Source: RGIG3009 sp964389495 (lineage in GTDB: Bacteria > Bacillota > Clostridia > Oscillospirales > Acutalibacteraceae). From it: a stretch of 55,014 nt of DNA. The notes beneath the pieces are model-generated. The model saw only the letters and a program-made list of their open reading frames with translations, did not search any database and was not told where the DNA came from. Below, piece by piece: positions 34,091-42,912 of this stretch (position 1 is the first letter of the stretch; each line of letters begins with the position of its first letter). The stretch covers positions 1 through 55,014 of the forward strand of contig CAYMDU010000001.1 of assembly GCA_964389495.1 (NCBI GenBank). The letters run 5' to 3'. The position numbers and the translations under genes were made by a program.

Positions 34091-35881
34091 TTATTCGTCG
34101 GTTTCCGGCGCTGTCAACGCAATGCCCAAATCGGCCAACTGTTCGGCATCCACCGCCGAAGGGCACTGTGTCATCAACTCGGTCATGTTTTGCACTTTGG
34201 GATAGGCCACCACATCACGCAGCGTGGCAGCACCCAGCATTTGCATCACCAGGCGATCCAACCCCAGCGCCATACCGCCGTGCGGCGGGGCACCGTACCG
34301 GAACGCTTCGGTTAAATAGCCGAATTTGGCCGCCGATTCTTCGTCGGACAGACCCAGCGCACGGAACATGTGCTGCTGCAATTCCGGGTCGGTAATGCGA
34401 ATGGAACCGCTGGCCAACTCAATGCCTCCCAGCACCAGGTCATACGCTTTGGCAAACACGCGCGACGGATCGCTGTCCAAATACGGAATACAGTCATCCA
34501 ACGGTGCGGTGAAGGGGTGGTGCATGGCCAGCCAGCTTTGGCTGTCTTCGTCCCATTCAAAGAACGGGAATTCGGTAATCCACAGCAGGCCCAGCCCTTC
34601 ACGCGGCAGCGCCAGTTTGTCGGCCACCAACAGCCGAAGCGCACCCAGCACCGACAGCACCAGCGAACGCTTGGCATCGGCCACCACCAAAATCACATCG
34701 CCTTCGGCCGCGCCCATTGTCTGCAACAAGGCCTGCATGGTTTCTTCGGAAAGGAACTTGCCAAACGATGAAGTCACGCCGCCTTCGGCAGTCCAACGCA
34801 CCCACGCCAACCCTTTGGCGCCGATGCCGCGGGCGTGCTCGGTGAGCTTATCGATTTCCTTGCGTGTGAGCACACCGGCCGCCTGCTTGGCGTTAATGGC
34901 CCGCACCGTGCCGCCGGCCGCCAGCGCGCCGTCAAACACGCCAAAGCCGCTGCCGCGCACCACATCGCTGATGTCCTGCAATTCCATGCCAAAGCGAATG
35001 TCCGGTTTATCGGAACCGTACCGTTCCATGGCTTCGGTATAGGTCATTCGCGGCAACGGCGTGGGAACCGAAACACCCAGCACCGTTTGGAACACATGCT
35101 GCATGAAGCCTTCGCCCACCGCCAGCACATCTTCCACATCCACAAAGGACATTTCCAAATCAATCTGTGTGAATTCCGGCTGACGGTCGGCGCGCAAATC
35201 CTCGTCGCGGAAGCAACGGGCCAACTGAAAATACCGGTCAAATCCCGCCACCATCGACAACTGCTTGTACAGCTGCGGCGACTGCGGAAGCGCATAGAAT
35301 TCGCCTTTGTGCACGCGGGACGGCACCAGAAAATCGCGGGCACCCTCCGGCGTGGAACGAATCAGCATGGGTGTTTCGATTTCCACAAACCCCTGCGAAT
35401 CGAAATAATCGCGCGCCGCCTTGGCAATGCGGTGACGCATCAACAAATTGCGCTGCAAATCCGGGCGGCGCAAATCCAAATACCGGTACTTCAACCGCAA
35501 CGCTTCGGCCGTGTTGGAATTTTCCGCAATTTCAAACGGCGGCGTATCGGCTTTGTTCAAAATACGCAACTCGGTAACGGCAATTTCCACCTCGCCGGTG
35601 GGAATTTCGGCGTTCACCGACGAACGCACGCGCACCACACCGGTGGCCGCCAGCACATATTCGCCGCGCACGGTAAAGGCTTTGTCAAACACGGCGCGCT
35701 CGGTCGCATCGTCAAACGCCAACTGCACAATCCCGGTGCGGTCGCGCAAATCAATAAAAATGAGTTGCCCCAAATCCCGCTGGCGCTGTGCCCAGCCAAA
35801 CACGGTCACGGTTTCTCCGGCGTGTTCCCGGCGGAATTCGCCGCAATAGCGAGTACGCTTCATTCCCCGAACGGTTTCCAT
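34091..35881 (-). CDS. aspS: Aspartate--tRNA ligase
   Basis: This 596-residue class IIb synthetase charges tRNA-Asp. An N-terminal OB-fold anticodon-binding domain (residues 8-105, VTVFGWAQRQRDLGQLIFID) is followed by the catalytic domain with motif 2 (FQLARCFRDEDLRADRQPEF near 210) and motif 3 (GGMALGLDRLVMQML near 560). The bacterial GAD insertion fills about 290-420. The ATG at 35881 overlaps the hisS stop codon (TAATG); an internal ATG at 35863 is an alternative start. It ends the minD-MGS-hisS-aspS group. Whether it is discriminating or also charges tRNA-Asn cannot be told from sequence alone. Confidence 0.97.
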   Translation of the reverse strand: METVRGMKRTRYCGEFRREHAGETVTVFGWAQRQRDLGQLIFIDLRDRTGIVQLAFDDATERAVFDKAFTVRGEYVLAATGVVRVRSSVNAEIPTGEVEIAVTELRILNKADTPPFEIAENSNTAEALRLKYRYLDLRRPDLQRNLLMRHRIAKAARDYFDSQGFVEIETPMLIRSTPEGARDFLVPSRVHKGEFYALPQSPQLYKQLSMVAGFDRYFQLARCFRDEDLRADRQPEFTQIDLEMSFVDVEDVLAVGEGFMQHVFQTVLGVSVPTPLPRMTYTEAMERYGSDKPDIRFGMELQDISDVVRGSGFGVFDGALAAGGTVRAINAKQAAGVLTRKEIDKLTEHARGIGAKGLAWVRWTAEGGVTSSFGKFLSEETMQALLQTMGAAEGDVILVVADAKRSLVLSVLGALRLLVADKLALPREGLGLLWITEFPFFEWDEDSQSWLAMHHPFTAPLDDCIPYLDSDPSRVFAKAYDLVLGGIELASGSIRITDPELQQHMFRALGLSDEESAAKFGYLTEAFRYGAPPHGGMALGLDRLVMQMLGAATLRDVVAYPKVQNMTELMTQCPSAVDAEQLADLGIALTAPETDE

Positions 35882-37203
35882 TACTTTTCCATCCCTTCCC
35901 GCAACAAATCCGCCATGCCCGCCAACTGACGATCCAAGGTCTTGTTATACAACGCGGTGTACAGGCTGTCGTCCAGCCCGATTTCCGAAGTTTCCCCCGT
36001 TTGCATGTCCTTCAGCCGTGCCACACCGGTTTCCAGTTCGGTGTCGCCCACCACCACGGTGTACCGCGCACCCAACTTGTCGGCGTATTTCATTTGCGCT
36101 TTCAGGCCGCGCCCCACGGTATCGCACTCGGCAGACACACCGCCCTCGCGCAACCGATTGGCCAACACAAAGCACCGCTGTGCCGCCGCTTCTCCCAGCG
36201 ACGCAAAATACACCTCACAGCGCTCCTCGGCAACCGGCACGGCGTTTTGGGCTTTCAGCACCAGCAACAACCGTTCCAGCCCCATGGCAAACCCCAGTGC
36301 CGGCAAGTGCGGGCCGCCCAATTCTTCGCACAGCCCGTCGTAGCGGCCGCCGCCGCACAGCACCGCCTGTGCCCCCAATGAATCCGACACAAATTCAAAC
36401 ACCGTGCGCGTGTAATAATCCAGCCCGCGCACAATGTGCGGATCCAATTCAAACGCAATTTCCGCCGCTTCCAAGTAGTGCTGCACCTGCGCAAAGTGAG
36501 CGGCGCAGTCGTCGCACAAATAGTCGGTAATCACCGGCGCATCGGCCGCAACGGCTTGGCACACCGGCGATTTGCAATCCAAAATGCGCATGGGGTTTCG
36601 GCCCAGCCGGTCACGGCAGGTGTCGCACAGTTCCTCCCGGCGCGATTCAAAATACGCGGTCAGCGCCTTGTGGTATTCCGCACGGCAAGTCGGGCAACCA
36701 ATGGAATTCAGCCGCAAAGTAACCCCGGCCACACCCAACGCCTTCAACACCGCATCGGCCAACGCAATCACTTCGGCATCGGCAAGCGGCGCCGCCGCCC
36801 CGTAGCTTTCCACGCCGAATTGATGGAACTCGCGCAAACGGCCGGCCTGCGGCTTTTCGTAGCGATAGCACGAAGTGGCATAGGCCACTTTCACCGGCAA
36901 CACTTCGTTGTGCAGCCCGTGCTCCAACAGCAAGCGCATGGCGCCCGCTGTTCCTTCCGGGCGCAACGTGATGGAACGGCCGCCCTTGTCTTCAAAGGTG
37001 TACATTTCTTTTTGAACCACATCGGTGGTTTCCCCCACCGACCGTGTGAACAGTTCCGTGTGTTCAAACACCGGCGTGCGAATTTCACGAAATCCGTAAT
37101 CCCGCGCAACGCTCAACGCCGTGCGTTCCATGTGCTGCCACGCAGCGCTTTCCGCCGGCAACACATCCTGTGTGCCGCGAATGGCTTTGGTTATGAGTGC
37201 CAT
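35881..37203 (-). CDS. hisS: Histidine--tRNA ligase
   Basis: This 440-residue class IIa synthetase charges tRNA-His. It starts MALITKAIRGTQDVLPAESA. Motif 2 is in ATSCYRYEKPQAGRLREFHQ near residue 105; the histidine-specific segments are LDYYTRTVFEFV near 260 and GGGRYDGL near 280. The C-terminal anticodon-binding domain lies after 330. Four paired cysteines (CPTC, CDTC, CKSPVC, CDDC, residues 170-240) suggest a zinc site seen in some Firmicute HisRS. I chose the ATG at 37203; the in-frame ATG at 37248 overlaps the preceding gene. The ribosome-binding site is weak (AAAGAAGA). Confidence 0.96.
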   Translation of the reverse strand: MALITKAIRGTQDVLPAESAAWQHMERTALSVARDYGFREIRTPVFEHTELFTRSVGETTDVVQKEMYTFEDKGGRSITLRPEGTAGAMRLLLEHGLHNEVLPVKVAYATSCYRYEKPQAGRLREFHQFGVESYGAAAPLADAEVIALADAVLKALGVAGVTLRLNSIGCPTCRAEYHKALTAYFESRREELCDTCRDRLGRNPMRILDCKSPVCQAVAADAPVITDYLCDDCAAHFAQVQHYLEAAEIAFELDPHIVRGLDYYTRTVFEFVSDSLGAQAVLCGGGRYDGLCEELGGPHLPALGFAMGLERLLLVLKAQNAVPVAEERCEVYFASLGEAAAQRCFVLANRLREGGVSAECDTVGRGLKAQMKYADKLGARYTVVVGDTELETGVARLKDMQTGETSEIGLDDSLYTALYNKTLDRQLAGMADLLREGMEK

Positions 37204-37222
37204 GATGTTATCTTCTTTCTGT

Positions 37223-37633
37223 TTAAAATACCACGCCGGGATTGACAATGGTGCGCCAATCCAAATCGCCGCGCTCCAAGCCGTGAATCAGCACTTCGGC
37301 GGTGGCAATGTTGGTAGCAACCGGAATGTTGCGCGTGTCGCACAAGCGAAGCAAATCCCCTTCGTTCGGCACGCTGCTTTTGGCTGCCTGCGGGTCACGG
37401 AACAACAGCAGCATATCAATCTCATCGCAGGAAATACGCGCCGAAATTTGTTGGCTGCCGCCCTGCTCACCGCTCAAATAGCGCGTGATTTGCAAGCCGG
37501 TCGCTTCGGCAACCAGCCGGCCGGTTGTCCCTGTTGCGCAGAGATTGTGACGGCTGAGGATGCCGCAATAGGCAATGCAAAATTGCACCATCAGTTCCTT
37601 TTTGGCGTCGTGTGCGATCAATGCGATATTCAT
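37223..37633 (-). CDS. Methylglyoxal-synthase-fold protein lacking catalytic residues
   Basis: This 136-residue protein aligns along its length with MgsA, which makes methylglyoxal from dihydroxyacetone phosphate: MNIALIAHDAKKELMVQF, CATGTTGRLV and NIPVATNIATAEV are all present. However, the GGDQQ loop of MgsA, whose Asp (D71 in E. coli) is the catalytic base, reads GGSQQ here (Ser60). The PH(D/E)PD segment with His98 and Asp101 in E. coli reads SSVPNE. Asp9 and Asp80 are kept. It is therefore probably not a methylglyoxal synthase; it may bind a phosphorylated ligand. It lies 20 bases before hisS and after the minD-like gene. The start follows AGGAAGG. Confidence 0.8.
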   Translation of the reverse strand: MNIALIAHDAKKELMVQFCIAYCGILSRHNLCATGTTGRLVAEATGLQITRYLSGEQGGSQQISARISCDEIDMLLLFRDPQAAKSSVPNEGDLLRLCDTRNIPVATNIATAEVLIHGLERGDLDWRTIVNPGVVF

Positions 37634-37747
37634 ACTATCCTTCCTTTCTTTTCCCCTTAGCCACAACCGCCAAGCCCAAGCCCGCCCTAACGGCCTGCTT
37701 CGGCATTGTACGGTTGGAATTCACTTACCAATCTTTCCGGCGGGCCG

Positions 37748-38482
37748 TTACAGCTTGTGCAACGGTGCCAGCGGAATGTCCTCTCCCAAATACCGCGCCG
37801 CAATGTTGGCAAAGCACTGGGCGGCGGGACATTCGGTCGGCAGCGGTTTGCCATAGGCATTGGCCACAGCCACCGCTTCGTCCTCCGGCAACACGCCAAT
37901 CAGTTGCAAACTGGCGGTATCAATCAATTCGTCAATATCCGGCATCTTCCCGCGCAAAATCGGCACCGGCCGCAAGCGGTTAATAATCAACCGGGCGGGA
38001 ATGTTCCTCTCGCGCAGCAAGCGCGCCAAAATCTGGGCGTCACGCGCGCACACCATGTCGGGTGTGGACACCACAAACGCGCGGTCGGCACCGGCCACAG
38101 CAGCTTCAAATCCGCTTCCGATACCGGCCGGGCAATCAATAATAATCTCGTCGTAATACCGGGTGAGTCCGCGGCACAGCCGCGCCATATCGCCGGGTTG
38201 CGCCAGGCGTTCCAAACTAACCGGCGCCGGCATCACAAACACATTGGGGCAAATGGGCGACGGATACACCGCTTCGGCCGGCGAGCAGTCGCCGCCGATC
38301 ACATCGGCCACATCGTACACCGCCGAACCGGCCACGCCGAGCATCACATCTAAACTGCGCAATCCCGCATCGCCGTCCACCAGCAACACGCGGCGGTCGC
38401 GGCGCGCCAAGGCACAGCCGAGACCGGCCGACACCGTGGATTTCCCGGCGCCGCCCTTGCCGGAAGTAATAACCGAGATCAC
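37748..38482 (-). CDS. MinD-like ParA-family ATPase
   Basis: This 244-residue protein has the deviant Walker A motif SGKGGAGKSTVSAGLG at its start, a switch I/II pair (VLLVDGDAGLRSLDVMLG and IIIDCPAGIGSG) and the MinD-type motifs throughout. It would position the division site together with MinC if a true MinD. No minC or minE is adjacent, and the C-terminus (YLGEDIPLAPLHKL) lacks the obvious basic amphipathic helix by which MinD binds membrane. The start is a GTG at 38482, seven bases after AAGGGGG. Its leader contains a perfect 13-bp hairpin. It heads the group minD-MGS-hisS-aspS. MinD is the best guess, but another ParA-type role is possible. Confidence 0.75.
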   Translation of the reverse strand: MISVITSGKGGAGKSTVSAGLGCALARRDRRVLLVDGDAGLRSLDVMLGVAGSAVYDVADVIGGDCSPAEAVYPSPICPNVFVMPAPVSLERLAQPGDMARLCRGLTRYYDEIIIDCPAGIGSGFEAAVAGADRAFVVSTPDMVCARDAQILARLLRERNIPARLIINRLRPVPILRGKMPDIDELIDTASLQLIGVLPEDEAVAVANAYGKPLPTECPAAQCFANIAARYLGEDIPLAPLHKL

Positions 38483-38515
38483 GCAAACGCCCCCTTGTCT
38501 TGCTTGCCTGCTTTG

Positions 38516-38546
38516 CCCGGCGGTGCGCTGCCGGCGCACCGCCGGG
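38516..38546 (-). repeat. Perfect 13-bp hairpin in the minD-like leader
   Basis: CCCGGCGGTGCGC and its exact complement (38516-38528 and 38534-38546) enclose a five-base loop. It lies between the promoter at 38576-38604 and the GTG start at 38482, with no T-run directly after it in the minus-strand direction, so it is a leader structure and not a terminator. Confidence 0.7.
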
Positions 38547-38575
38547 TTGCACCGGCTTTTTTGCTATGCCAATTC

Positions 38576-38604
38576 AGTATATCACATTTTTGCCATGTTG
38601 TAAA
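38576..38604 (-). promoter_or_regulatory. Sigma-A promoter of the minD-like operon
   Basis: The minus strand has TTTACA (38599-38604), 17 bases, then TATACT (38576-38581), leaving a leader of about 85 bases with a strong hairpin. Confidence 0.75.
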
Positions 38605-38636
38605 TCCTTTATTTTCGGTTTTTAAGGGACAACCTC

Positions 38637-38664
38637 TTGCAATTTCGGGAAAATTTGGTATACT
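38637..38664 (+). promoter_or_regulatory. Sigma-A promoter of pheS-pheT
   Basis: TTGCAA (38637-38642), 16 bases, then TATACT (38659-38664). The leader to pheS is about 115 bases. It has no T-box sequence and is GC-rich, with the nine-base GTTGCCCGT repeated. Confidence 0.7.
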
Positions 38665-38788
38665 AAGGTATAAGTAGATAACGGCCTGTCGGTTCGGTCG
38701 GTTTTGCTGTTGCGGTTGCCCGTGCCTGCGGCGCATCGCAAGCAGCCCGTTGCCCGTCGGCAGGCGTGTACCCGAAGGGAGTAACAAC

Positions 38789-39820
38789 ATGAAAGAACAA
38801 CTACAAGCCCTGCGCACCCGTGCCTTCGGCGAATTAAACGAATTGGTCGATTTGCGCGCACTGGAAGAACTGCGTGTGCGGCTTCTCGGCAAAAAAGGCG
38901 AACTCACCGCCCTGCTGCGCGGCATGGGTGCCGTGCCCGCCGAAGAACGCCCCGCCATGGGCCAGCTCATCAACAGCCTGCGTGCCGAATTGGAAGCCGC
39001 CCTGGCCGCGCGCGAAAGCGATATTGCCCTGCGCCTGAAAAACCAACGCTTGCAGGCAGAAACCGTCGATGTCACCCTGCCCGGCAAAGCCGCCGCCACC
39101 GGCGGCCTGCACCCCCTGAGCATCGTGCTGGAAGACCTCATCGACATTTTCCGCTCCATGGGCTTCGATGTGGTCGATGGCCCCGAAGTGGAAACCGAAC
39201 ACTACTGCTTCGAAGCACTCAATGTCCCCAAAGACCACCCGGCCCGCGACATGCAAGACACCTTCTATCTGGCCGACGATTTGCTGCTTCGCACGCAAAC
39301 CTCCGCCGCCCAGATTCGCACCATGGAAACACGCCGCCCGCCCATTCGCATCATCTGCCCCGGTCGCGTGTTCCGTGCCGACGAAGTCGACGCCACCCAC
39401 TCCCCCGTGTTCCATCAGGTGGAAGGCCTGGTGGTCGATCGCGGCATCACCCTGTGCGACCTCAAAGGCGTGTTGGAACAATTCGCCCACGAAATCTACG
39501 GGCCGGACACGCAGGTTCGCTTCCGCCCCTCGTTCTTCCCGTTCACCGAACCGAGCGTGGAAGTCGATGTTTCCTGTTCCGCCTGCGGCGGCACCGGTTG
39601 CCGCGTGTGCAAGGGCGCCGGTTGGATTGAAATTTTGGGTGCCGGCATGGTTCATCCGCGCGTGCTGGCCGGTTGCGGCATCGACCCCAACGAATATTCC
39701 GGCTTTGCGTTCGGCATCGGGCTGGATCGTCTCACCACCACGCGCTACAAAATCAGCGACATTCGTCTGCTGTTCGAAAACGACCAACGCTTCTTAACAC
39801 AGTTCACGGGAGGAAAATAA
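38789..39820 (+). CDS. pheS: Phenylalanine--tRNA ligase alpha subunit
   Basis: This 343-residue subunit holds the catalytic site of the alpha2beta2 enzyme. An N-terminal coiled coil (residues 1-85) is followed by the class II domain: HPLSIVLEDLIDIFRSMGF near 110, GRVFRADEVDATHSPVFHQV near 190, and motif 3 in GFAFGIGLDRLTTTRY near 310. A Cys-rich loop (CSACGGTGCRVCKGAGW near 265) is normal for the family. The start at 38789 follows AAGGGAG by seven bases. It lies one base before pheT. Confidence 0.97.
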   Translation: MKEQLQALRTRAFGELNELVDLRALEELRVRLLGKKGELTALLRGMGAVPAEERPAMGQLINSLRAELEAALAARESDIALRLKNQRLQAETVDVTLPGKAAATGGLHPLSIVLEDLIDIFRSMGFDVVDGPEVETEHYCFEALNVPKDHPARDMQDTFYLADDLLLRTQTSAAQIRTMETRRPPIRIICPGRVFRADEVDATHSPVFHQVEGLVVDRGITLCDLKGVLEQFAHEIYGPDTQVRFRPSFFPFTEPSVEVDVSCSACGGTGCRVCKGAGWIEILGAGMVHPRVLAGCGIDPNEYSGFAFGIGLDRLTTTRYKISDIRLLFENDQRFLTQFTGGK

Positions 39821-39821
39821 C

Positions 39822-42215
39822 ATGAAAGTGTCACTAAATTGGTTAAAACGCTATGTTGACATTCCCGTGTCCGTAAGCGAGCTGTGCAACACCATGACCA
39901 TGAGCGGCTTCGAAGTAGATGGCGTGGAAGACCTGTCCGCCACCATGCACAATGTGGTTGCCGCGCGTATTCTCAAATTGGAAAAGCACCCGGATGCCGA
40001 CCGCCTGCAAATCTGCACCATGGATGTCGGTCAGGCCGACCCGATTCAAATCATCACCGGCGCCACCAATGTGTTCGAAGGCGCTTTGGTACCCGCCGCC
40101 CTGCACGAATCGCTTTTGCCGAACGGCACCAAAATCCGTCGCGGCAAATTGCGCGGCCTGCCGTCCGAAGGCATGCTGTGCTCCGGCGAAGAACTGTGCC
40201 TGAAAGAAGCCGACTATCCCGGCGCCGAAGTCAACGGCATTTTGATTTTGCACGACGATGTCGCCCCCGGCACCGACATGCGCAACCTTTTGCATCTGAA
40301 CGACATCATCATTGATTTCAGCATCACCTCCAACCGCCCCGATTGCCAAAGCATGCTGGGCATGGCGCGCGAAGTGTCCGTGGCACTGAACACGCCCTTG
40401 CACCTGCCGGAACCCCACTACACAGCCGCGGGCGGGGATATTCACGAGCACATTCGCATCACCGTGGAAGACAGCGACCTTTGTCCGCGCTACATGGGGC
40501 GCATTGTTCGCAATTTGCGCATTGCCCCCTCTCCCGCGTGGATGCAGGAATGTCTCCGCGGCGCCGGCATGCGCCCCATCAACAACATTGTCGATATCAC
40601 CAATTTTGTCATGTTGGAAACCGGCCAGCCGATGCATGCCTTCGACTTGCGCGACATTCGCGGCAACCAAATCGTGGTGCGCCGTGCCCGTCAGGGCGAA
40701 CACATCACCACGCTGGACGGAAAGGACCACGCTCTCACCGAAGACATGCTGGTGATTGCCGACGCCGAAGCTCCCTCCTGCCTGGCCGGCATCATGGGTG
40801 GCCTCAACAGCGAAATCAAACCCGACACCACCGATCTGCTGTTTGAATGTGCCAAATTTCGCCGCGACAATGTGCGCCGCACCGGCCGCACGCTGGGCAT
40901 TCGCACCGAATCCTCCGCCCGCTACGAAAAGGGCGTCGATATTCACGGCATTCAATACGCCATGGACCGTGCCTTGCAGCTCATTCACGAACTGGATGCC
41001 GGCGATATTGTCAGCGGCACCGTCGATTGCTGCAACGAACTGCCCGCCCCCCGCGAGCTCACCGTAGACCCGGCCGATATCAACGCCCTTCTCGGCGTGG
41101 AAGTCCCCACCGATATCATGGTCGACATTCTCTGCCGTTTGGGCCTGAACGCCACACAAAACGGTCACCGGCTCACCTGCCTCATTCCCTCCCGCCGCGA
41201 CGACATCGAGGGCCGCGCCGATTTGGCCGAAGAAGTGGTGCGCATCTACGGCTACGACCACATCGTTTCCACCCCCATGCAGGGCACCGTCATGCGCGGT
41301 ACCCTGCTGCCCGAACGCAAGTTCCAAAACCAAATCAAAGCCACCTTGGCGGCACAGGGCCTGCATGAAATCTCCACCTATTCCTTCATCAGCGCCAAAG
41401 CAGCCGATACCTTGTCCCTGCCGGCAACCGATTCCCGCCGGCAAGCTGTGCCGCTCATCAACCCGCTGGGCGAAGAATACGCGGTGCTGCGCACCCAGCT
41501 GACCACCAGCATGCTCACCGTGCTGGCCACCAACTACAACCGCAAAAACGCCGCGGTGCGTTTCTTTGAAATCGGCAAGCAGTTCCTGCCTCATGCGCTT
41601 CCGCTCACCGAACAGCCCAGCGAAGTGCCCGCTCTGGCCATCGGGCTCTACGGCGACAGCGAAGACTATTTCACCCTCAAAGGCATTGTCGAATCCCTGC
41701 TTGCCGCGTTTGGCGTGAATGCCGCTTTCGAACGCTCGGCCGAACCTCACCTGCATCCGGGCCGTCAGGCCGCGCTTCTCATCGGCGGCGAACCGGTCGG
41801 CACGCTGGGCGAAGTCCATCCCGACACCGCCGCCGCCTACGAAATCGGCGTGCGCGCCTATGTGGCCGAACTGCGGCTTTCCGCCCTGTTTGCCGCCGCC
41901 GAAACCCGCGTGCTTCGCTATCGGCCGTTGCCGCGCTTCCCCGCCGTGGAACGCGACTTGGCCTTGCTGTGCGCCGAAGACCTGCCCGCCGCCGAAATCG
42001 AAGCCACCATTCGCGCCGCCGGCGGCAAACTGCTGGAATCGGTGTCTCTGTTCGATGTCTACCAAGGCAGCCAAATCGCCGCCGGGCAAAAAAGCGTGGC
42101 ATACAGCCTCACCTTCCGCTCGGCCGAAGGCACCCTGTCCGACGCCGAAATCGACCCGGCCATGCAAAAAATCATGCGCCGCCTCACCGAAAAAGGTTGC
42201 TCCTTGCGGCAATAA
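39822..42215 (+). CDS. pheT: Phenylalanine--tRNA ligase beta subunit
   Basis: This 797-residue subunit contains the tRNA-binding and editing functions. It has an N-terminal tRNA-binding OB domain (residues 40-150, VVAARILKLEKHPDADRLQI), the B3/B4 editing domain (210-380, FDLRDIRGNQIVVRRARQGE), B5 (400-470) and the C-terminal ferredoxin-like anticodon-binding domain (700-797, YRPLPRFPAVERDLALL). The ATG follows GGGAGG. Length is normal. pheS and pheT form one operon; ireB has its own promoter 20 bases after the stop. Confidence 0.97.
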   Translation: MKVSLNWLKRYVDIPVSVSELCNTMTMSGFEVDGVEDLSATMHNVVAARILKLEKHPDADRLQICTMDVGQADPIQIITGATNVFEGALVPAALHESLLPNGTKIRRGKLRGLPSEGMLCSGEELCLKEADYPGAEVNGILILHDDVAPGTDMRNLLHLNDIIIDFSITSNRPDCQSMLGMAREVSVALNTPLHLPEPHYTAAGGDIHEHIRITVEDSDLCPRYMGRIVRNLRIAPSPAWMQECLRGAGMRPINNIVDITNFVMLETGQPMHAFDLRDIRGNQIVVRRARQGEHITTLDGKDHALTEDMLVIADAEAPSCLAGIMGGLNSEIKPDTTDLLFECAKFRRDNVRRTGRTLGIRTESSARYEKGVDIHGIQYAMDRALQLIHELDAGDIVSGTVDCCNELPAPRELTVDPADINALLGVEVPTDIMVDILCRLGLNATQNGHRLTCLIPSRRDDIEGRADLAEEVVRIYGYDHIVSTPMQGTVMRGTLLPERKFQNQIKATLAAQGLHEISTYSFISAKAADTLSLPATDSRRQAVPLINPLGEEYAVLRTQLTTSMLTVLATNYNRKNAAVRFFEIGKQFLPHALPLTEQPSEVPALAIGLYGDSEDYFTLKGIVESLLAAFGVNAAFERSAEPHLHPGRQAALLIGGEPVGTLGEVHPDTAAAYEIGVRAYVAELRLSALFAAAETRVLRYRPLPRFPAVERDLALLCAEDLPAAEIEATIRAAGGKLLESVSLFDVYQGSQIAAGQKSVAYSLTFRSAEGTLSDAEIDPAMQKIMRRLTEKGCSLRQ

Positions 42216-42237
42216 CCGGGAACTTTGGCAGCGCCCC

Positions 42238-42266
42238 TTGCTTTTTTCAAAAAAACCATGTATACT
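42238..42266 (+). promoter_or_regulatory. Sigma-A promoter of ireB
   Basis: TTGCTT (42238-42243), 17 bases, then TATACT (42261-42266). The ireB start is 38 bases downstream with AGGAGGT in between. Confidence 0.65.
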
Positions 42267-42304
42267 ATACCATGTAATCGTAATCCCGATAGGAGGTATC
42301 CACC

Positions 42305-42550
42305 ATGCTCGATAAAACCATGACCTTTTCTCTCAACGGCGACAAAGACCAAGAAATGAAACAAATCCTCAGCGCCGTATACAACGCCCTCAAAGAAAAG
42401 GGCTACAACCCCATCAACCAAATCGTGGGATACATCCTGTCCGAAGATCCCACCTACATCACCACCCATAACAACGCCCGCAGTCTGGTTCGCAAGGTCG
42501 ATCGCGACGAACTGCTGCGCGCCATGGTTCGCACCTATTTAAACGACTAA
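42305..42550 (+). CDS. ireB: IreB-family regulatory phosphoprotein
   Basis: This 81-residue protein (UPF0297/DUF965) starts MLDKTMTFSLNGDKDQE and contains YNPINQIVGYILSEDPTYI and HNNARSLVRKVDRDE, both conserved. In Enterococcus, IreB is phosphorylated near its N-terminus by the Ser/Thr kinase IreK and lowers cephalosporin resistance; the N-terminal Thr residues are present here. In many Firmicutes ireB is followed by ruvX; here it is followed by a different small gene. The ribosome-binding site is AGGAGGT. Confidence 0.92.
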   Translation: MLDKTMTFSLNGDKDQEMKQILSAVYNALKEKGYNPINQIVGYILSEDPTYITTHNNARSLVRKVDRDELLRAMVRTYLND

Positions 42551-42562
42551 GGAGTTTTGAGA

Positions 42563-42859
42563 ATGGCTGAAACAAAAGAAACCCTGCTAACCTACAAAGG
42601 GCGTCCCCTGGTTCGCAGCGGCAACACCCTATACTACGGCGACATGGCTGAAAAATGCGTCATCGTGTTGCAGGTTCTCACCACCAAAACGGTGGGCGAC
42701 CTCACCGTGGCCGACAAAGTGCAGGTGCAGCTCTTGCTCACCGATCCCGAAATCCGCATCAAAGACCGCCTGCTCAAAAAAAGCGAAAAGGTCGGCCTGT
42801 ACAACGCCATGGATATCGGCAGCATCTGGCTGGAACGCGCACTCAACGAACAGGCATAA
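42563..42859 (+). CDS. Conserved hypothetical protein after ireB
   Basis: This 98-residue soluble protein starts MAETKETLLTYKGRPLVRSG. It continues NTLYYGDMAEKCVIVLQVL and ends GLYNAMDIGSIWLERALNE. I recall similar small proteins after ireB in other Clostridia but know of no function or name. The start follows AAGGAG by eight bases; an ATG two codons upstream overlaps the ribosome-binding site. It is 12 bases after ireB and ends at a terminator, so it is cotranscribed with ireB. Confidence 0.75.
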   Translation: MAETKETLLTYKGRPLVRSGNTLYYGDMAEKCVIVLQVLTTKTVGDLTVADKVQVQLLLTDPEIRIKDRLLKKSEKVGLYNAMDIGSIWLERALNEQA

Positions 42860-42871
42860 CAAAGCATAACA

Positions 42872-42912
42872 AACACGCCCGGCAGGCCAATACCTGTCGG
42901 GCGTGTTCTTTG
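42872..42912 (+). terminator. Terminator after the ireB pair
   Basis: AACACGCCCGGCAGG and CCTGTCGGGCGTGTT pair with one wobble across seven bases, followed by CTTTG. The U-tract is short, but the stem is strong and the position fits the operon end. Confidence 0.8.

Noticed and set aside
37223..37633. Calling this gene mgsA
   Set aside because: The catalytic Asp and the PHxPD segment are missing, so the name would assert an activity that the sequence does not support.
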